DNA of 27,917 bases from Candidatus Aerophobota bacterium (GCA_021163155.1 JAGGXI010000067.1:1-27917), one strand, 5' to 3'. Counted from the stretch's first letter, positions 15,243 through 23,830 are shown. Made by a program: numbers and translations. The notes: generated by a model from the letters alone, not told the origin.

Positions 15243-16244
15243 TTGCTTAAACAGAGAAATAAAGTTATAGGTTTTTTACTTTTAATAGGAATAATTACTT
15301 TCTGTGTAAGTTTATCTATAGGCTCGGTTTCTGTTCCAGTTAGAGATATACTTAAGATGATAATTTATAGACTTCCTTTTTTAAATAATTGGATTAAGAA
15401 TGAACCTGCCCAGAAATATGAGCTAATTATCTTAAGCTTAAGGTTGCCCCGCATTCTCTTAGCTATGCTGGTAGGTTCAGGATTAGCCACAGCTGGAGCA
15501 ACTATGCAGGGATTATTTAGAAATTCTTTAGCCAGTCCCTATGTAGTGGGAGTATCTTCGGGTTCATCATTTGGAGCTGCCTTAGCAATACTTTTTTTAC
15601 CAGGGATATTTTCTGTTCCTCTTTCAGCCTTTTCCACCGGCCTTATAACTATCTTTTTGGTTTATAGAATCTCTCAAAGAGGAACTAGAGTTTCTATAGA
15701 AACTCTACTTTTAGCAGGAATAGCAGTAGGTCTCTTTTTCTCAGCCATTACTTCTTTGTTAATGTATGTCTCTGCGCAAAGTGCCCATTACCTTGTTTTT
15801 TGGATGATGGGAGGATTTGGAGGTGGAAACTGGAGAAATGTAATAGCGTCTGCTCCCTTTATTGGATTTGGAATCCCTGCTATTTATTATTTCTCTCGAG
15901 AACTAAATGTAATGCAATTGGGTGAAGAATCAGCCATTCATTTAGGTGTAGAGATAGAGAAAATCAAAAAGATTTTACTTATTCTTTCCTCTCTGATTAC
16001 TGCATCTGCAGTAGCAGTGAGTGGAGTAATTGGATTTGTTGGATTAATTATACCTCACATAACCCGAATCATAGTAGGTCCTGACCATCGAATACTTATA
16101 CCAGTTTCGGCTTTAATCGGAGGTATCTTTCTTATCTGGTGTGACAGCTTAGCAAGAACAATTATCGCTCCTGTGGAGCTACCGGTAGGAATAATTACAG
16201 CTTGCTTTGGTGCTCCCTTTTTTATTTATCTTTTAAAAAGGTAG
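15243..16244 (+). CDS. btuC: Cobalamin ABC transporter permease (BtuC/FecCD family)
   Basis: 333 residues, with about ten hydrophobic helices. Family signatures include LRLPRILLAMLVGSGLATAG at about residues 67-86, then MQGLFRNSLASPYVVGVSSG just after, and GFVGLIIPHI at about 265-274, the coupling-helix region that contacts the ATPase. It forms the inner-membrane channel for corrinoid with the ATPase encoded next. The start is TTG at 15243, 5 bases after the cobQ stop, with AAAGGA 11 bases upstream. The same family carries iron-siderophores; operon context points to corrinoid. Confidence 0.92.
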   Translation: MLKQRNKVIGFLLLIGIITFCVSLSIGSVSVPVRDILKMIIYRLPFLNNWIKNEPAQKYELIILSLRLPRILLAMLVGSGLATAGATMQGLFRNSLASPYVVGVSSGSSFGAALAILFLPGIFSVPLSAFSTGLITIFLVYRISQRGTRVSIETLLLAGIAVGLFFSAITSLLMYVSAQSAHYLVFWMMGGFGGGNWRNVIASAPFIGFGIPAIYYFSRELNVMQLGEESAIHLGVEIEKIKKILLILSSLITASAVAVSGVIGFVGLIIPHITRIIVGPDHRILIPVSALIGGIFLIWCDSLARTIIAPVELPVGIITACFGAPFFIYLLKR

Positions 16245-16251
16245 AATAAAT

Positions 16252-17523
16252 ATGTTAAAAGTTAAGAGAATAAATTGTTGCCTGGGGAAAAACCTAATTC
16301 TTAAAGATATAAGTTTTCAGCTAATTAAAGGAGACTTTTTGGGAATAGCCGGTCCTAATGGGTCAGGGAAAACTACTCTTCTGCGAACAATCAGCGGAAT
16401 CTTGCCCCTTACTAAAGGAAAGGTATATCTAGAAAGAAAAGATATAGGTAAAATAGACAAAAAGGGAATTGCTAAAAAAATAGCTATGGTTCCCCAGAAT
16501 ACCTTTATAAATTTTCCTTTTACTGCTAAAGAAGTAGTCACAATGGGAAGAACTCCTTATTTGCATAGATTTGAAAGAGAAAGAAAAAAAGATTTAAAGA
16601 AAGTTAAAGAGAGTATGCTTATTACTAAAACATGGGAGTTAAGAGATAAAAAAATTACCGAAATAAGCGGAGGAGAATTACAGAGAGTGGTAATAGCTCA
16701 GGCTTTAGCTCAAGATACAGAACTACTTTTTTTAGATGAACCTACCTCTCATTTGGATATAAATCATGAGCTGGAGATACTTTCTCTTATTACCCGTTTA
16801 AATAGGGAGCATTTACTCGCTGTAATTTTAGTGACTCATAATCTTAATTTAGTTGCTCGATACTGTAAAAAACTCATTCTTCTTAAAGAAGGGAAAATTT
16901 ATGCACAAGGAGAAGTAGAAGATGTTCTCACATCTGAAAATATTAAAAATGTCTATCATATAAAGGCTCTAGTTAAAAAACATCCCCTCACCGGCTCAAT
17001 TTACACCCTTCCTCTCTGTTTTGATGGAAAGAAGGAAAATATAAGAAAAAAAGAGAGAATTCATCTTATTTGTGGAGGTGGCTCAGGTAGTACTTTGATG
17101 AGAGAATTGTGGGACAGAGGATATGAAGTAAGTGTAGGGGTAATCAATGTGTTTGATGCTGATTTTGAGACGGCAACTTTGCTTAATCTTCCCGTTGTAG
17201 GAGAGGCTCCTTTTTCTCCTATAACCGATGAATCCTACCGGAAGAATCTAAGAATGATAAGAGACTCTGAAGTAACTATTTTAGCTGAGGTTCCTTTTGG
17301 TAAAGGGAATCTATTAAATCTAAAAACAGTCAAGCAGGCTTTAAAGGAAAGAATAAAAGTAGTAGTAATCAATAAAACCCCCATTCAGGAAAGAGACTAT
17401 ACAAAAGGGGAGGCTATGCAGATATTTGAGGATTTAAAAAGGGACGGGGCTGTTTTTGTTAAAAATGAAGCAGAGGCTCTTTCTCTAATAGAAAAAACCT
17501 TGAGCCCGGATTCGGTAATCTGA
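16252..17523 (+). CDS. btuD: Cobalamin ABC transporter ATPase fused to an extra C-terminal domain
   Basis: 423 residues, about 165 longer than a simple BtuD/FecE ATPase. Residues 1 to about 250 form the ABC domain: Walker A GPNGSGKTT (34-42), a Q-loop near Q82, signature ISGGELQR (138-145), Walker B LLFLDEPT (158-165) and H-loop H196. After a short linker, residues about 269-415 form a second domain. It starts with IHLICGGGSGS (270-280), a glycine-rich loop after a beta strand as in Rossmann-like folds, and continues with VGVINVFDADFETA, GEAPFSPI and RDYTKGEA. I have the impression of similar extensions on other corrinoid ATPases but do not know the function. Last gene of the operon. Confidence 0.9.
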   Translation: MLKVKRINCCLGKNLILKDISFQLIKGDFLGIAGPNGSGKTTLLRTISGILPLTKGKVYLERKDIGKIDKKGIAKKIAMVPQNTFINFPFTAKEVVTMGRTPYLHRFERERKKDLKKVKESMLITKTWELRDKKITEISGGELQRVVIAQALAQDTELLFLDEPTSHLDINHELEILSLITRLNREHLLAVILVTHNLNLVARYCKKLILLKEGKIYAQGEVEDVLTSENIKNVYHIKALVKKHPLTGSIYTLPLCFDGKKENIRKKERIHLICGGGSGSTLMRELWDRGYEVSVGVINVFDADFETATLLNLPVVGEAPFSPITDESYRKNLRMIRDSEVTILAEVPFGKGNLLNLKTVKQALKERIKVVVINKTPIQERDYTKGEAMQIFEDLKRDGAVFVKNEAEALSLIEKTLSPDSVI

Positions 17524-17526
17524 ATT

Positions 17527-17556
17527 AACTCATCTACCCATTCACCCATCTACTCG
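17527..17556 (+). repeat. Short ACTCATTC-type repeat, copy 2, next to promoter
   Basis: Similar in sequence to 3091-3120, and like it a short distance upstream of a TTGAC promoter. Confidence 0.5.
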
Positions 17557-17592
17557 TAAACAGCGACGGAGGGGAAAAGTCCCATAATTCGC

Positions 17593-17620
17593 TTGACAAA
17601 TCCCTTTTTTGTATTATTAT
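17593..17620 (+). promoter_or_regulatory. Promoter of the HNH-purC-helicase unit
   Basis: Perfect TTGACA at 17593-17598, a 16-base spacer, then TATTAT at 17615-17620. Predicted transcription starts around 17627, which places the HNH start at 17652 rather than at the upstream GTG at 17625. Confidence 0.75.
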
Positions 17621-17651
17621 AAAAGTGAATTTAAAAAAGGGAACAATAAGA

Positions 17652-18281
17652 ATGTCAGTAGGTGTCCTTAATAAAGAAGTTTTAGTATTGAATAAATTAT
17701 GGCAAGTAGTTGATATATGTTCAGTTAGAAGAGCTTTTTGCTTAATTTACTTAAAACATGCTGAAGTAATATTGAAAGAAGGAGGCTCTTTTTATACCTT
17801 CGGTTTCGAGGACTGGAAAGATTTTTCCCAAATATCCGCTCAGGATAATGATGAGGATGTAGTAAAAACAATTACTTATAATCTCAAGATACCTAGAATT
17901 ATTCTTTTGATTATCTATGATAGAATGCCTCCTCGAGAAGTAAAATTTACCAGAAGAAATATATATAGAAGAGATAAGAATATATGCCAATATTGCGGTA
18001 AAAAATTTAAGACCGAAAACCTAAATATAGACCATATAATTCCTCTCTCACGGGGAGGGAAAAATACCTGGAGCAATGTGGTATGTTCTTGCATTTCCTG
18101 CAATCTACGAAAGGGCAACAAAACCTTAAGTGAAGTTGGAATGAGTCTCATCAGAAAACCAAGAAAACCAACATGGCGGTCATTTGTTAAAGACAGTCTT
18201 GCTAATATAAAAGAAGAAAGCTGGAAAAATTTTCTTGATCTTTCTTATTGGAATATAGAATTGAAAGAAGACAAAAAATGA
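17652..18281 (+). CDS. HNH endonuclease family protein
   Basis: 209 residues from the ATG at 17652. The N-terminal ~110 residues (VLVLNKLWQVVDICSVRRAF and following) belong to a conserved chromosomal family of HNH proteins of unknown cellular role. The HNH core follows: CQYCGKKF zinc pair, LNIDHIIPLSRGG with the catalytic DH, then WSNVVCSCISCNLRKGNKT with the second zinc pair and the final N-x(2)-K. All catalytic residues look intact. The upstream GTG at 17625 falls at or before the predicted transcription start, so it was not used. The stop overlaps the purC start in an ATGA arrangement. Confidence 0.88.
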   Translation: MSVGVLNKEVLVLNKLWQVVDICSVRRAFCLIYLKHAEVILKEGGSFYTFGFEDWKDFSQISAQDNDEDVVKTITYNLKIPRIILLIIYDRMPPREVKFTRRNIYRRDKNICQYCGKKFKTENLNIDHIIPLSRGGKNTWSNVVCSCISCNLRKGNKTLSEVGMSLIRKPRKPTWRSFVKDSLANIKEESWKNFLDLSYWNIELKEDKK

Positions 18282-19186
18282 ATTCTTTTTACTCTTTAAT
18301 TTTAAAGACAGAGCTTCCCGGAATAAAACTTTTAAAAAGAGGAAAGGTAAGAGATATTTATGAGGTGGAAGACAATCTTCTTATAGTAACCACGGATAGA
18401 GTATCTGCTTTTGATTGCGTACTTCCCGATGGAATTCCTTATAAAGGAAAGGTTCTCACAGGTTTATCAGAGTTCTGGTTTAATCTCACTCAAGACATTA
18501 TTGCTAACCATTTAATTACCTGCGATGAGGATAAATTCCCTCGCGAGCTAATCCCTTTTAAAAGAATTTTAAAAGGAAGGGCAATGTTAGTAAAAAAGGC
18601 AGAACCTATAAAGATAGAATGTATAGCTCGAGGATACCTAACAGGCTCTGCTTATAGTGAGTATAAACAGAGAGGCTCTGTAACTGACATTAAACTCCCC
18701 AACGGTTTAAAAGAAGCTGATTGTTTACCAGAGCCTATCTTTACTCCTGCTACAAAAGCATCTGAAGGCCATGATGTAAATATCAATATGAAAAAGATGG
18801 GAGAGCTCATCGGAGATGAATTAGCTGAAAAATTAAAAAACAAAACTTTAAGCATTTACAAGAGAGCAAGAAAAATATTGGAATTAAAAGGAATTATTCT
18901 TTCTGATACAAAATTAGAATTTGGGATATTAAAAAAAGAGATTATTTTAATTGATGAGCTTTTAACGCCTGATTCTTCAAGATTTTGGATTAAGGAGAAT
19001 TACAAGCCTGGGCATCCCCAGATAAGTTTTGATAAACAATTCTTGAGGGATTATTTAGAGAGTATAAATTGGGATAAAACTTCTCCTGCCCCTACTCTAC
19101 CCTCCTCTATAATTAAAAAAACAAGTGAAAGATACCTTAAATCCTACCAGATGATTACAGGGAAAAAGCTCAACAAGGATAGCTAA
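18278..19186 (+). CDS. purC: Phosphoribosylaminoimidazole-succinocarboxamide synthase
   Basis: 302 residues, the longer (~300-residue) SAICAR synthetase type. Joins aspartate to CAIR in purine biosynthesis. Motifs visible: LLKRGKVRDIYEV near the N-terminus, TTDRVSAFDCVLPDGIP, the IECIARGYLTGSAY stretch, KASEGHDVN, and the C-terminal IDELLTPDSSRFW and SFDKQFLRDYL blocks. The start is the ATG at 18278, which overlaps the HNH stop by four bases; an upstream in-frame TTG at 18248 lies within the HNH gene and is less likely. No other purine genes are in this window. Confidence 0.95.
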   Translation: MNSFYSLILKTELPGIKLLKRGKVRDIYEVEDNLLIVTTDRVSAFDCVLPDGIPYKGKVLTGLSEFWFNLTQDIIANHLITCDEDKFPRELIPFKRILKGRAMLVKKAEPIKIECIARGYLTGSAYSEYKQRGSVTDIKLPNGLKEADCLPEPIFTPATKASEGHDVNINMKKMGELIGDELAEKLKNKTLSIYKRARKILELKGIILSDTKLEFGILKKEIILIDELLTPDSSRFWIKENYKPGHPQISFDKQFLRDYLESINWDKTSPAPTLPSSIIKKTSERYLKSYQMITGKKLNKDS

Positions 19187-19198
19187 AAAAGTGGGAAG

Positions 19199-22045
19199 TT
19201 GGAAAAAATAGAAAAATTTTTATCTTATTTAAAAGAAAAAGAAGAATTTAAAAAGAAAATTATTTATATTTATACTCTTCCCTCTAAAAAAGAGAAAACG
19301 TCTTCTTTAGGTTTATCTCCTTCCCTTAAAGAAGCTTTACCTAAAATTGGTATTAATCATTTTTATCTTCATCAAGTGCAAGCTTTAAAAAGCATAAGAG
19401 ATGGAAAAGATGTAATGGTCTGTACTCCTACCGCCTCTGGAAAGACTTTAATTTACAATACTTCTGTAGCAGAATCTCTACTAAAAGATGGTCGAAAATG
19501 TGCTCTTTACATTTTCCCTTTAAAGGCTTTAGCCAGAAATCAACTAAAGGTAATTAATGAGCTCAATTCAGCTCTAAGAAATTATCGTTTCCGAGTGGCT
19601 GTTTACGATGGAGGAACTACGTCTTACCATCGCCAGAAAATAAGAAAAAATCTTCCCCAAATACTCTTAACTAATCCGGATATGCTTCACTTAAGTCTAC
19701 TTCCTTATCATTCTTTATGGAAAAATTTCTTTTCTCATCTTCAGTATGTAATTTTAGATGAAGCTCATAGTTATAGTGGAGTCTTTGGATCTCAAGTAGG
19801 TAATATAATCAGGCGATTGAGAAGAATTTCTCACTTTTACGGAAGTAACCCTCAGTTTATTGCTTCCTCAGCTACAATGGCAAATCCATCATCTTTTATA
19901 AAAAACCTTGTAGGTAAACCTTTTGAAATAATATCTCAAAGCTATAGTCCTTCTTCAGCCAAGGAATTTGTTTCTTATTCTCCAATTAACTCTCCTTATA
20001 GAGAAGCAAAAGATCTACTGGTAGAGTGTATTAAAGCCGGACTTAAAACGATTGTTTTTACCAAAGCAAGAAAAATTACCGAACTTATTTATACCTGGAT
20101 TCTTAAAGAAAATCCTTCTCTCTCTTCCCTTATTGTTCCTTATCGAGCAGGATATCTTCCTGAGTATAGAAGAGAGGTAGAGCGAAAACTTTTTCAGGGA
20201 GAACTCTTAGGAGTAATTACCACGAGCGCTTTAGAGTTGGGAATCGATATAGGAAATTTAGATGTCTGCATTTTAGTTGGCTATCCTGGTTCTATGATTA
20301 GCTTTTGGCAAAGAGCAGGTAGAGTTGGGCGAAAAAACAGAGGATTAGTCTTTTTTATTCCTCTTTTTAACTCCCTTGATCACTATTTTCTTCTTCATCC
20401 AGAACAATTATTTAAAGAAGAATGGGAAGAAGCTATCATTGATGTTTTTAACGAGAGGATATGGGGAAAACATTTAATTTGCGCTGCCTCCGAAAATCCT
20501 TTAAGAAAAAAAGAGTCTGTATACGAGAAGGATCCAAAAAAGGTAATCCACTCTTTATCTTCTGCAGGCAAAATTTTTCTCACACATCAAAAAGAGAGAT
20601 GGATATCGAGTCTTCATCGACCTCAACGTAGAGTTAATATCCGCTCAATTGGGGAGACATTCACTATTATAAATAACAAAAAAGTTTTAGAGACTATAGA
20701 ATATTCCCGTGTATTCTTTGACTGTCATCCAGGAGCTATTTTTCTTCATCAGGGAAAACAGCATCGAGTTACCTCTCTAAATATTAAGGAGCGAGAAGTC
20801 CAGGTAGAAAAAGTAAATGTGAACTATTATACTCAGACTATGTCTACAACAGAATTAGAAGAGTTCATTCCATTTGAACAAAAGGAAAGCAACGGCTTCC
20901 AGGTTATTTTGGGGAAAGCAAAAGTAAAAGAGCAAGTAAGGGGTTATTCTAAAAAAAACATTTTAAGCAGAGGTACGCTTGGAGAGTATTCTTTAAATTT
21001 ACCTCCTCAGATTTTTCAAACTGTTTCCTTAGGATTGAAAATTTCTTCATTTCCTAAAGTAAATGACTTAGCAGGGGGTCTTCATGCTATAGAGCATGCT
21101 ATTTGTGCTATGTTTCCCCTTTTTTGTCTTTGTGCAAGAAAAGATATAGGAGGAGTGTCTTATCCTCTCTTTCCTCAGTGGGGTGTGCCTGCTATATTCA
21201 TTTACGATGGTTATTCAGGAGGAGTAGGTCTTTCAAGAAAAGGATATGAAGTAATAGATAAACTCCTTGAAAAGGTCTTCAAATTAATTAAAGACTGTGA
21301 ATGTGAGTCTGATGAAGGCTGTCCTTATTGTATTCAATCACCCCGATGCGGCAATGGAAACAAACCTCTTTCTAAAGAATCTGCTATAAAATTATTGGGA
21401 TATATTTTAAAAAAAACAAAAACAGACCTAATGATAAACAAAAAGAGTGAAAAAGAAAAAAGTGAAGTTAAGAATAAATCTCATCTCTCTTCCCTTAGAA
21501 AAAAGGTTTATATCTTTGATTTGGAAACACAAAAACTGGCTCAAGAGGTAGGAGGATGGGGAAACTCTCATCTTTTAAAAGTCTCCTGTGCTATTATTTT
21601 TGATGAAGAAAAGGGAAATTATAGAACCTACCTTGAAAAAGATGTAAAAAGACTTCTCTATGATTTAAAAGAAGCAGATTTAGTTGTAGGCTTTAATAAT
21701 AAGAGATTTGATTGGAAAGTTCTTTCTTACTATACTGATTTTGATCTTCAGAAAATTCCTTCTCTGGACATACTAAATGAGGTAAAAAAGAGACTAAACT
21801 ATAGAATATCTTTAGATCGTCTTGCTCAAACAACTTTAGGGATAGGGAAAATTGCCAACGGAATCCAAGCAGTAACCTGGTTTAGACAGGGGAAAATTGA
21901 TAAAGTAATTGAATACTGTAAACACGATGTAGCTATTACTCGAGGTTTATTTGAATTTGGCAAGAAAAACGGCTATCTCCTCTTTAAACGAGAAGGAAAT
22001 ACTTTAAGACTCCCCGTTGATTGGGGAAATTATATTCCCATATAA
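19199..22045 (+). CDS. MrfA-like DEAH helicase fused to an MrfB-like DEDD exonuclease
   Basis: 948 residues. Residues 1 to about 735 form a superfamily 2 helicase of the YprA/MrfA type: Walker A TPTASGKT (76-83), DEAH (187-190), SAT (224-226), TTSALELGIDIG (341-352), QRAGRVGR (371-378), then a DUF1998-like region with zinc cysteines C700, C702, C708, C711 and C717. After a charged linker (about 740-768) a ribonuclease-H-like 3'-5' exonuclease domain has D774 and E776 (FDLET), D838 (NNKRFD), and Y906/D910 in YCKHD, a DEDDy pattern. In Bacillus, MrfA and MrfB are separate proteins acting together in mitomycin-type DNA damage repair; here they appear to be one chain. The TTG start at 19199 has only a weak ribosome binding site and is uncertain. 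Confidence 0.88.
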   Translation: MEKIEKFLSYLKEKEEFKKKIIYIYTLPSKKEKTSSLGLSPSLKEALPKIGINHFYLHQVQALKSIRDGKDVMVCTPTASGKTLIYNTSVAESLLKDGRKCALYIFPLKALARNQLKVINELNSALRNYRFRVAVYDGGTTSYHRQKIRKNLPQILLTNPDMLHLSLLPYHSLWKNFFSHLQYVILDEAHSYSGVFGSQVGNIIRRLRRISHFYGSNPQFIASSATMANPSSFIKNLVGKPFEIISQSYSPSSAKEFVSYSPINSPYREAKDLLVECIKAGLKTIVFTKARKITELIYTWILKENPSLSSLIVPYRAGYLPEYRREVERKLFQGELLGVITTSALELGIDIGNLDVCILVGYPGSMISFWQRAGRVGRKNRGLVFFIPLFNSLDHYFLLHPEQLFKEEWEEAIIDVFNERIWGKHLICAASENPLRKKESVYEKDPKKVIHSLSSAGKIFLTHQKERWISSLHRPQRRVNIRSIGETFTIINNKKVLETIEYSRVFFDCHPGAIFLHQGKQHRVTSLNIKEREVQVEKVNVNYYTQTMSTTELEEFIPFEQKESNGFQVILGKAKVKEQVRGYSKKNILSRGTLGEYSLNLPPQIFQTVSLGLKISSFPKVNDLAGGLHAIEHAICAMFPLFCLCARKDIGGVSYPLFPQWGVPAIFIYDGYSGGVGLSRKGYEVIDKLLEKVFKLIKDCECESDEGCPYCIQSPRCGNGNKPLSKESAIKLLGYILKKTKTDLMINKKSEKEKSEVKNKSHLSSLRKKVYIFDLETQKLAQEVGGWGNSHLLKVSCAIIFDEEKGNYRTYLEKDVKRLLYDLKEADLVVGFNNKRFDWKVLSYYTDFDLQKIPSLDILNEVKKRLNYRISLDRLAQTTLGIGKIANGIQAVTWFRQGKIDKVIEYCKHDVAITRGLFEFGKKNGYLLFKREGNTLRLPVDWGNYIPI

Positions 22046-22061
22046 CTAATAATCTTTCCTT

Positions 22062-22151
22062 CTATTTATATTGCCCAAACTCTTCTACGGCTTCAAAAAA
22101 TGCTTCTACATTCTTCCAGGGGACATCAATAGGTACAAAGTGAAAATGTAG
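22062..22151 (-). pseudogene. C-terminal remnant of a uroporphyrinogen-decarboxylase-family gene
   Basis: On the minus strand, about 28 codons ending in a stop at 22064-22062 translate to HFVPIDVPWKNVEAFFEAV followed by EEFGQYK. This matches the typical end of URO-D family proteins and their corrinoid methyltransferase relatives (H..x.DVP.eNv.A..eAv.eyG.Y). The frame is closed by a stop immediately upstream and there is no start codon, so only a tail survives. The upstream DNA differs sharply in composition. It is a short match, so the family assignment is moderate. Confidence 0.45.
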
Positions 22152-22312
22152 TCGAGAGTCTCAACAACGGTCATAAGCTTATAGAGTCCCTGGTTCTCTG
22201 CGACATACCCGCTGCTATGCCGCACTGCCATCGGCTTCTTAAGGATGTCGTGGCCCGTTATGAGGGCCGTGTGCCGCTGTCGTATGATGCTATACGCTGT
22301 TGGTCGCCGATT
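22152..22312 (+). other. GC-rich orphan patch, likely a decayed or imported fragment
   Basis: About 160 bases far richer in G+C than anything around them. The plus strand has one frame open from a stop near 22129 right through the patch; it has no start codon and runs into the antisense of the MFS gene. Its translation (including LVLCDIPAAMPHCHRLLKDV and VARYEGRVPLSYDAIRCW) looks coding-like in codon pattern but I do not recognise it. A GGCCC/GGGCC hairpin lies at about 22252-22268. It could be a scar of a mobile element or transferred DNA. Nothing else is seen in this gap. Confidence 0.4.
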
Positions 22313-22318
22313 TTTAGC

Positions 22319-23512
22319 TTAATTTGTAATCTTTGTTTTGTCCTTTACAAATATAAATAGAACTATTGAAATTATTGCAAGTATAAAACCATACAAAAAG
22401 GTTGCTTCTGGATTTATTTTATCCCATAATAATCCTGCAATACATCCGCCCGGAAGTGCTACCAACCCTATTGCCGTATGAAATGTTCCTAATGCTGTAG
22501 CTTTCAGATGTTCTGGTGCTAAATCTACTACAAAAGCTCTTTGAGCGCCATCAATCATGGCATAAAATATTCCATAAATAACAAAACACAATAAAATACT
22601 ATAAATGCTTGAAGTGAATATTAAGCTAAAAGAAGTTATTGCAAATACTGAATAACCTACAATTAAAACAGGTTTTCTTCCCATTTTATCTGATAATATT
22701 CCTGAGGGTATTGTGCAAATAGTATAAACAATATAAAATAAAACGTAAAGAAGGATTGCCATATTATCAGCTAATCCTATGTTTTTTGCCCTTAACAATA
22801 GAAAGGCATATCCAAAATGGCCTAAGGCAAATATTGAAGCGATGAGAGTAAACAATCTTAAATTCACAGGCAGTTCCTTAAGACTTAACTTGATAGACAT
22901 TTCTTTTGTTTTTTCTTTATCAGGGACACTTTTTTCTTTAACAAACAAAATAACAAATACAGCAATTATCCCCGGTATAAAAGTGAACAGAAAGATTTTT
23001 CTATACCCTAAAATCGGGAGAAGCAAAAAAGCAAAAACTGCCCCTAAAACTGAGCCGGTACCGTCCATAGCCCTATGAAAACCATAAGCTTTTCCTCTAA
23101 CATTCTCATCACAAGATTCAGCTACAATTGCATCCCTGGGAGCTGTTCTTAAGCCTTTACCAATTCTTTCTATTACTCTCATAAAAAGAACAAAAGGCCA
23201 GACATTGGCAAAAGCAAATAGTGGTTTTGTTATGGATGACAAAGAATAACCGAAAAGAACAAAAGGCTTTCTTTTTTTAATTTTATCAGACCAATAACCA
23301 GATATAACTTTTAATAAAGAAGCCGTCGTTTCTGCGGCACCTTCAACAATGCCCACTGCATAAGCACCAGCACCTAAGACCGTAGTTAAGAATAAAGGAA
23401 TTAATGGAAAGACCATCTGGCTGCTAATATCTGTAAATAAACTGACTAATCCCAATATGAATATGTTTCTGGTTAACCCAGCAAAAATTTTAATTTGTCT
23501 ATGCTTATTCAT
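22319..23512 (-). CDS. Major facilitator superfamily transporter
   Basis: 397 residues with about twelve hydrophobic segments in two six-helix halves separated by a charged loop near residues 190-210. The RIGKGLRTAPRDAIVAESC segment after helix 4 and the DKMGRKPVLIVGYSVFA loop between helices 8 and 9 match MFS conserved motifs. The subgroup resembles drug or small-molecule exporters of the YajR-like type, but the substrate cannot be told. It starts one base after the padR stop, with GGAGGAAAAA inside the padR end as ribosome binding site, so the two form an operon. A regulator of the PadR type next door favours an inducible efflux role. Confidence 0.88.
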   Translation of the reverse strand: MNKHRQIKIFAGLTRNIFILGLVSLFTDISSQMVFPLIPLFLTTVLGAGAYAVGIVEGAAETTASLLKVISGYWSDKIKKRKPFVLFGYSLSSITKPLFAFANVWPFVLFMRVIERIGKGLRTAPRDAIVAESCDENVRGKAYGFHRAMDGTGSVLGAVFAFLLLPILGYRKIFLFTFIPGIIAVFVILFVKEKSVPDKEKTKEMSIKLSLKELPVNLRLFTLIASIFALGHFGYAFLLLRAKNIGLADNMAILLYVLFYIVYTICTIPSGILSDKMGRKPVLIVGYSVFAITSFSLIFTSSIYSILLCFVIYGIFYAMIDGAQRAFVVDLAPEHLKATALGTFHTAIGLVALPGGCIAGLLWDKINPEATFLYGFILAIISIVLFIFVKDKTKITN

Positions 23513-23513
23513 A

Positions 23514-23816
23514 CTATTTTTCCTCCAAAACTTCGCTAACCAACTCCCTTATTTTTTCTTTTGATTTACCAAGGGCGCTTATGCCCTTTCCAGTTATTTT
23601 GTAGTATTTCCTAATCTTTCCTTTAACTACCTTTTTCCTAATACTTAAATATTTCTGATTTTCTAAAGAGTGAAGAATTGGATATAGCGTCCCGGGACTA
23701 ATTGAATAACCATGTCTCTTTAACTCTTTCATAATAGCGGTTCCAAAAATTTCTTCTTTACTTGCATGATATAATATGTGTATCCTGATAAATCCCAAAA
23801 AGATGTTTCTCATCAT
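23514..23816 (-). CDS. PadR family transcriptional regulator
   Basis: 100 residues, a one-domain winged-helix PadR protein with a short C-terminal helix. The signature ISPGTLYPILHSLENQKYL (about 39-57) is the recognition helix region, followed by the wing KGKIRKYYKITGKG. Such proteins usually repress their own promoter and that of an adjacent transporter until a ligand binds. The promoter upstream contains an inverted repeat across the -10 and start region. It starts at the first of two adjacent ATG codons, preceded only by a weak GAGAG ribosome binding site in a very short leader. Confidence 0.9.
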   Translation of the reverse strand: MMRNIFLGFIRIHILYHASKEEIFGTAIMKELKRHGYSISPGTLYPILHSLENQKYLSIRKKVVKGKIRKYYKITGKGISALGKSKEKIRELVSEVLEEK

Positions 23817-23830
23817 AATATCGTCTCTCG

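Noticed and set aside
22062-22151. IS630-type transposase tail
   Set aside because: The HF.P....W.N..E.FF spacing is superficially similar, but the DVP..NV.A..EAV.E.G.Y ending fits URO-D proteins better; left as a possible refutation in the finding.
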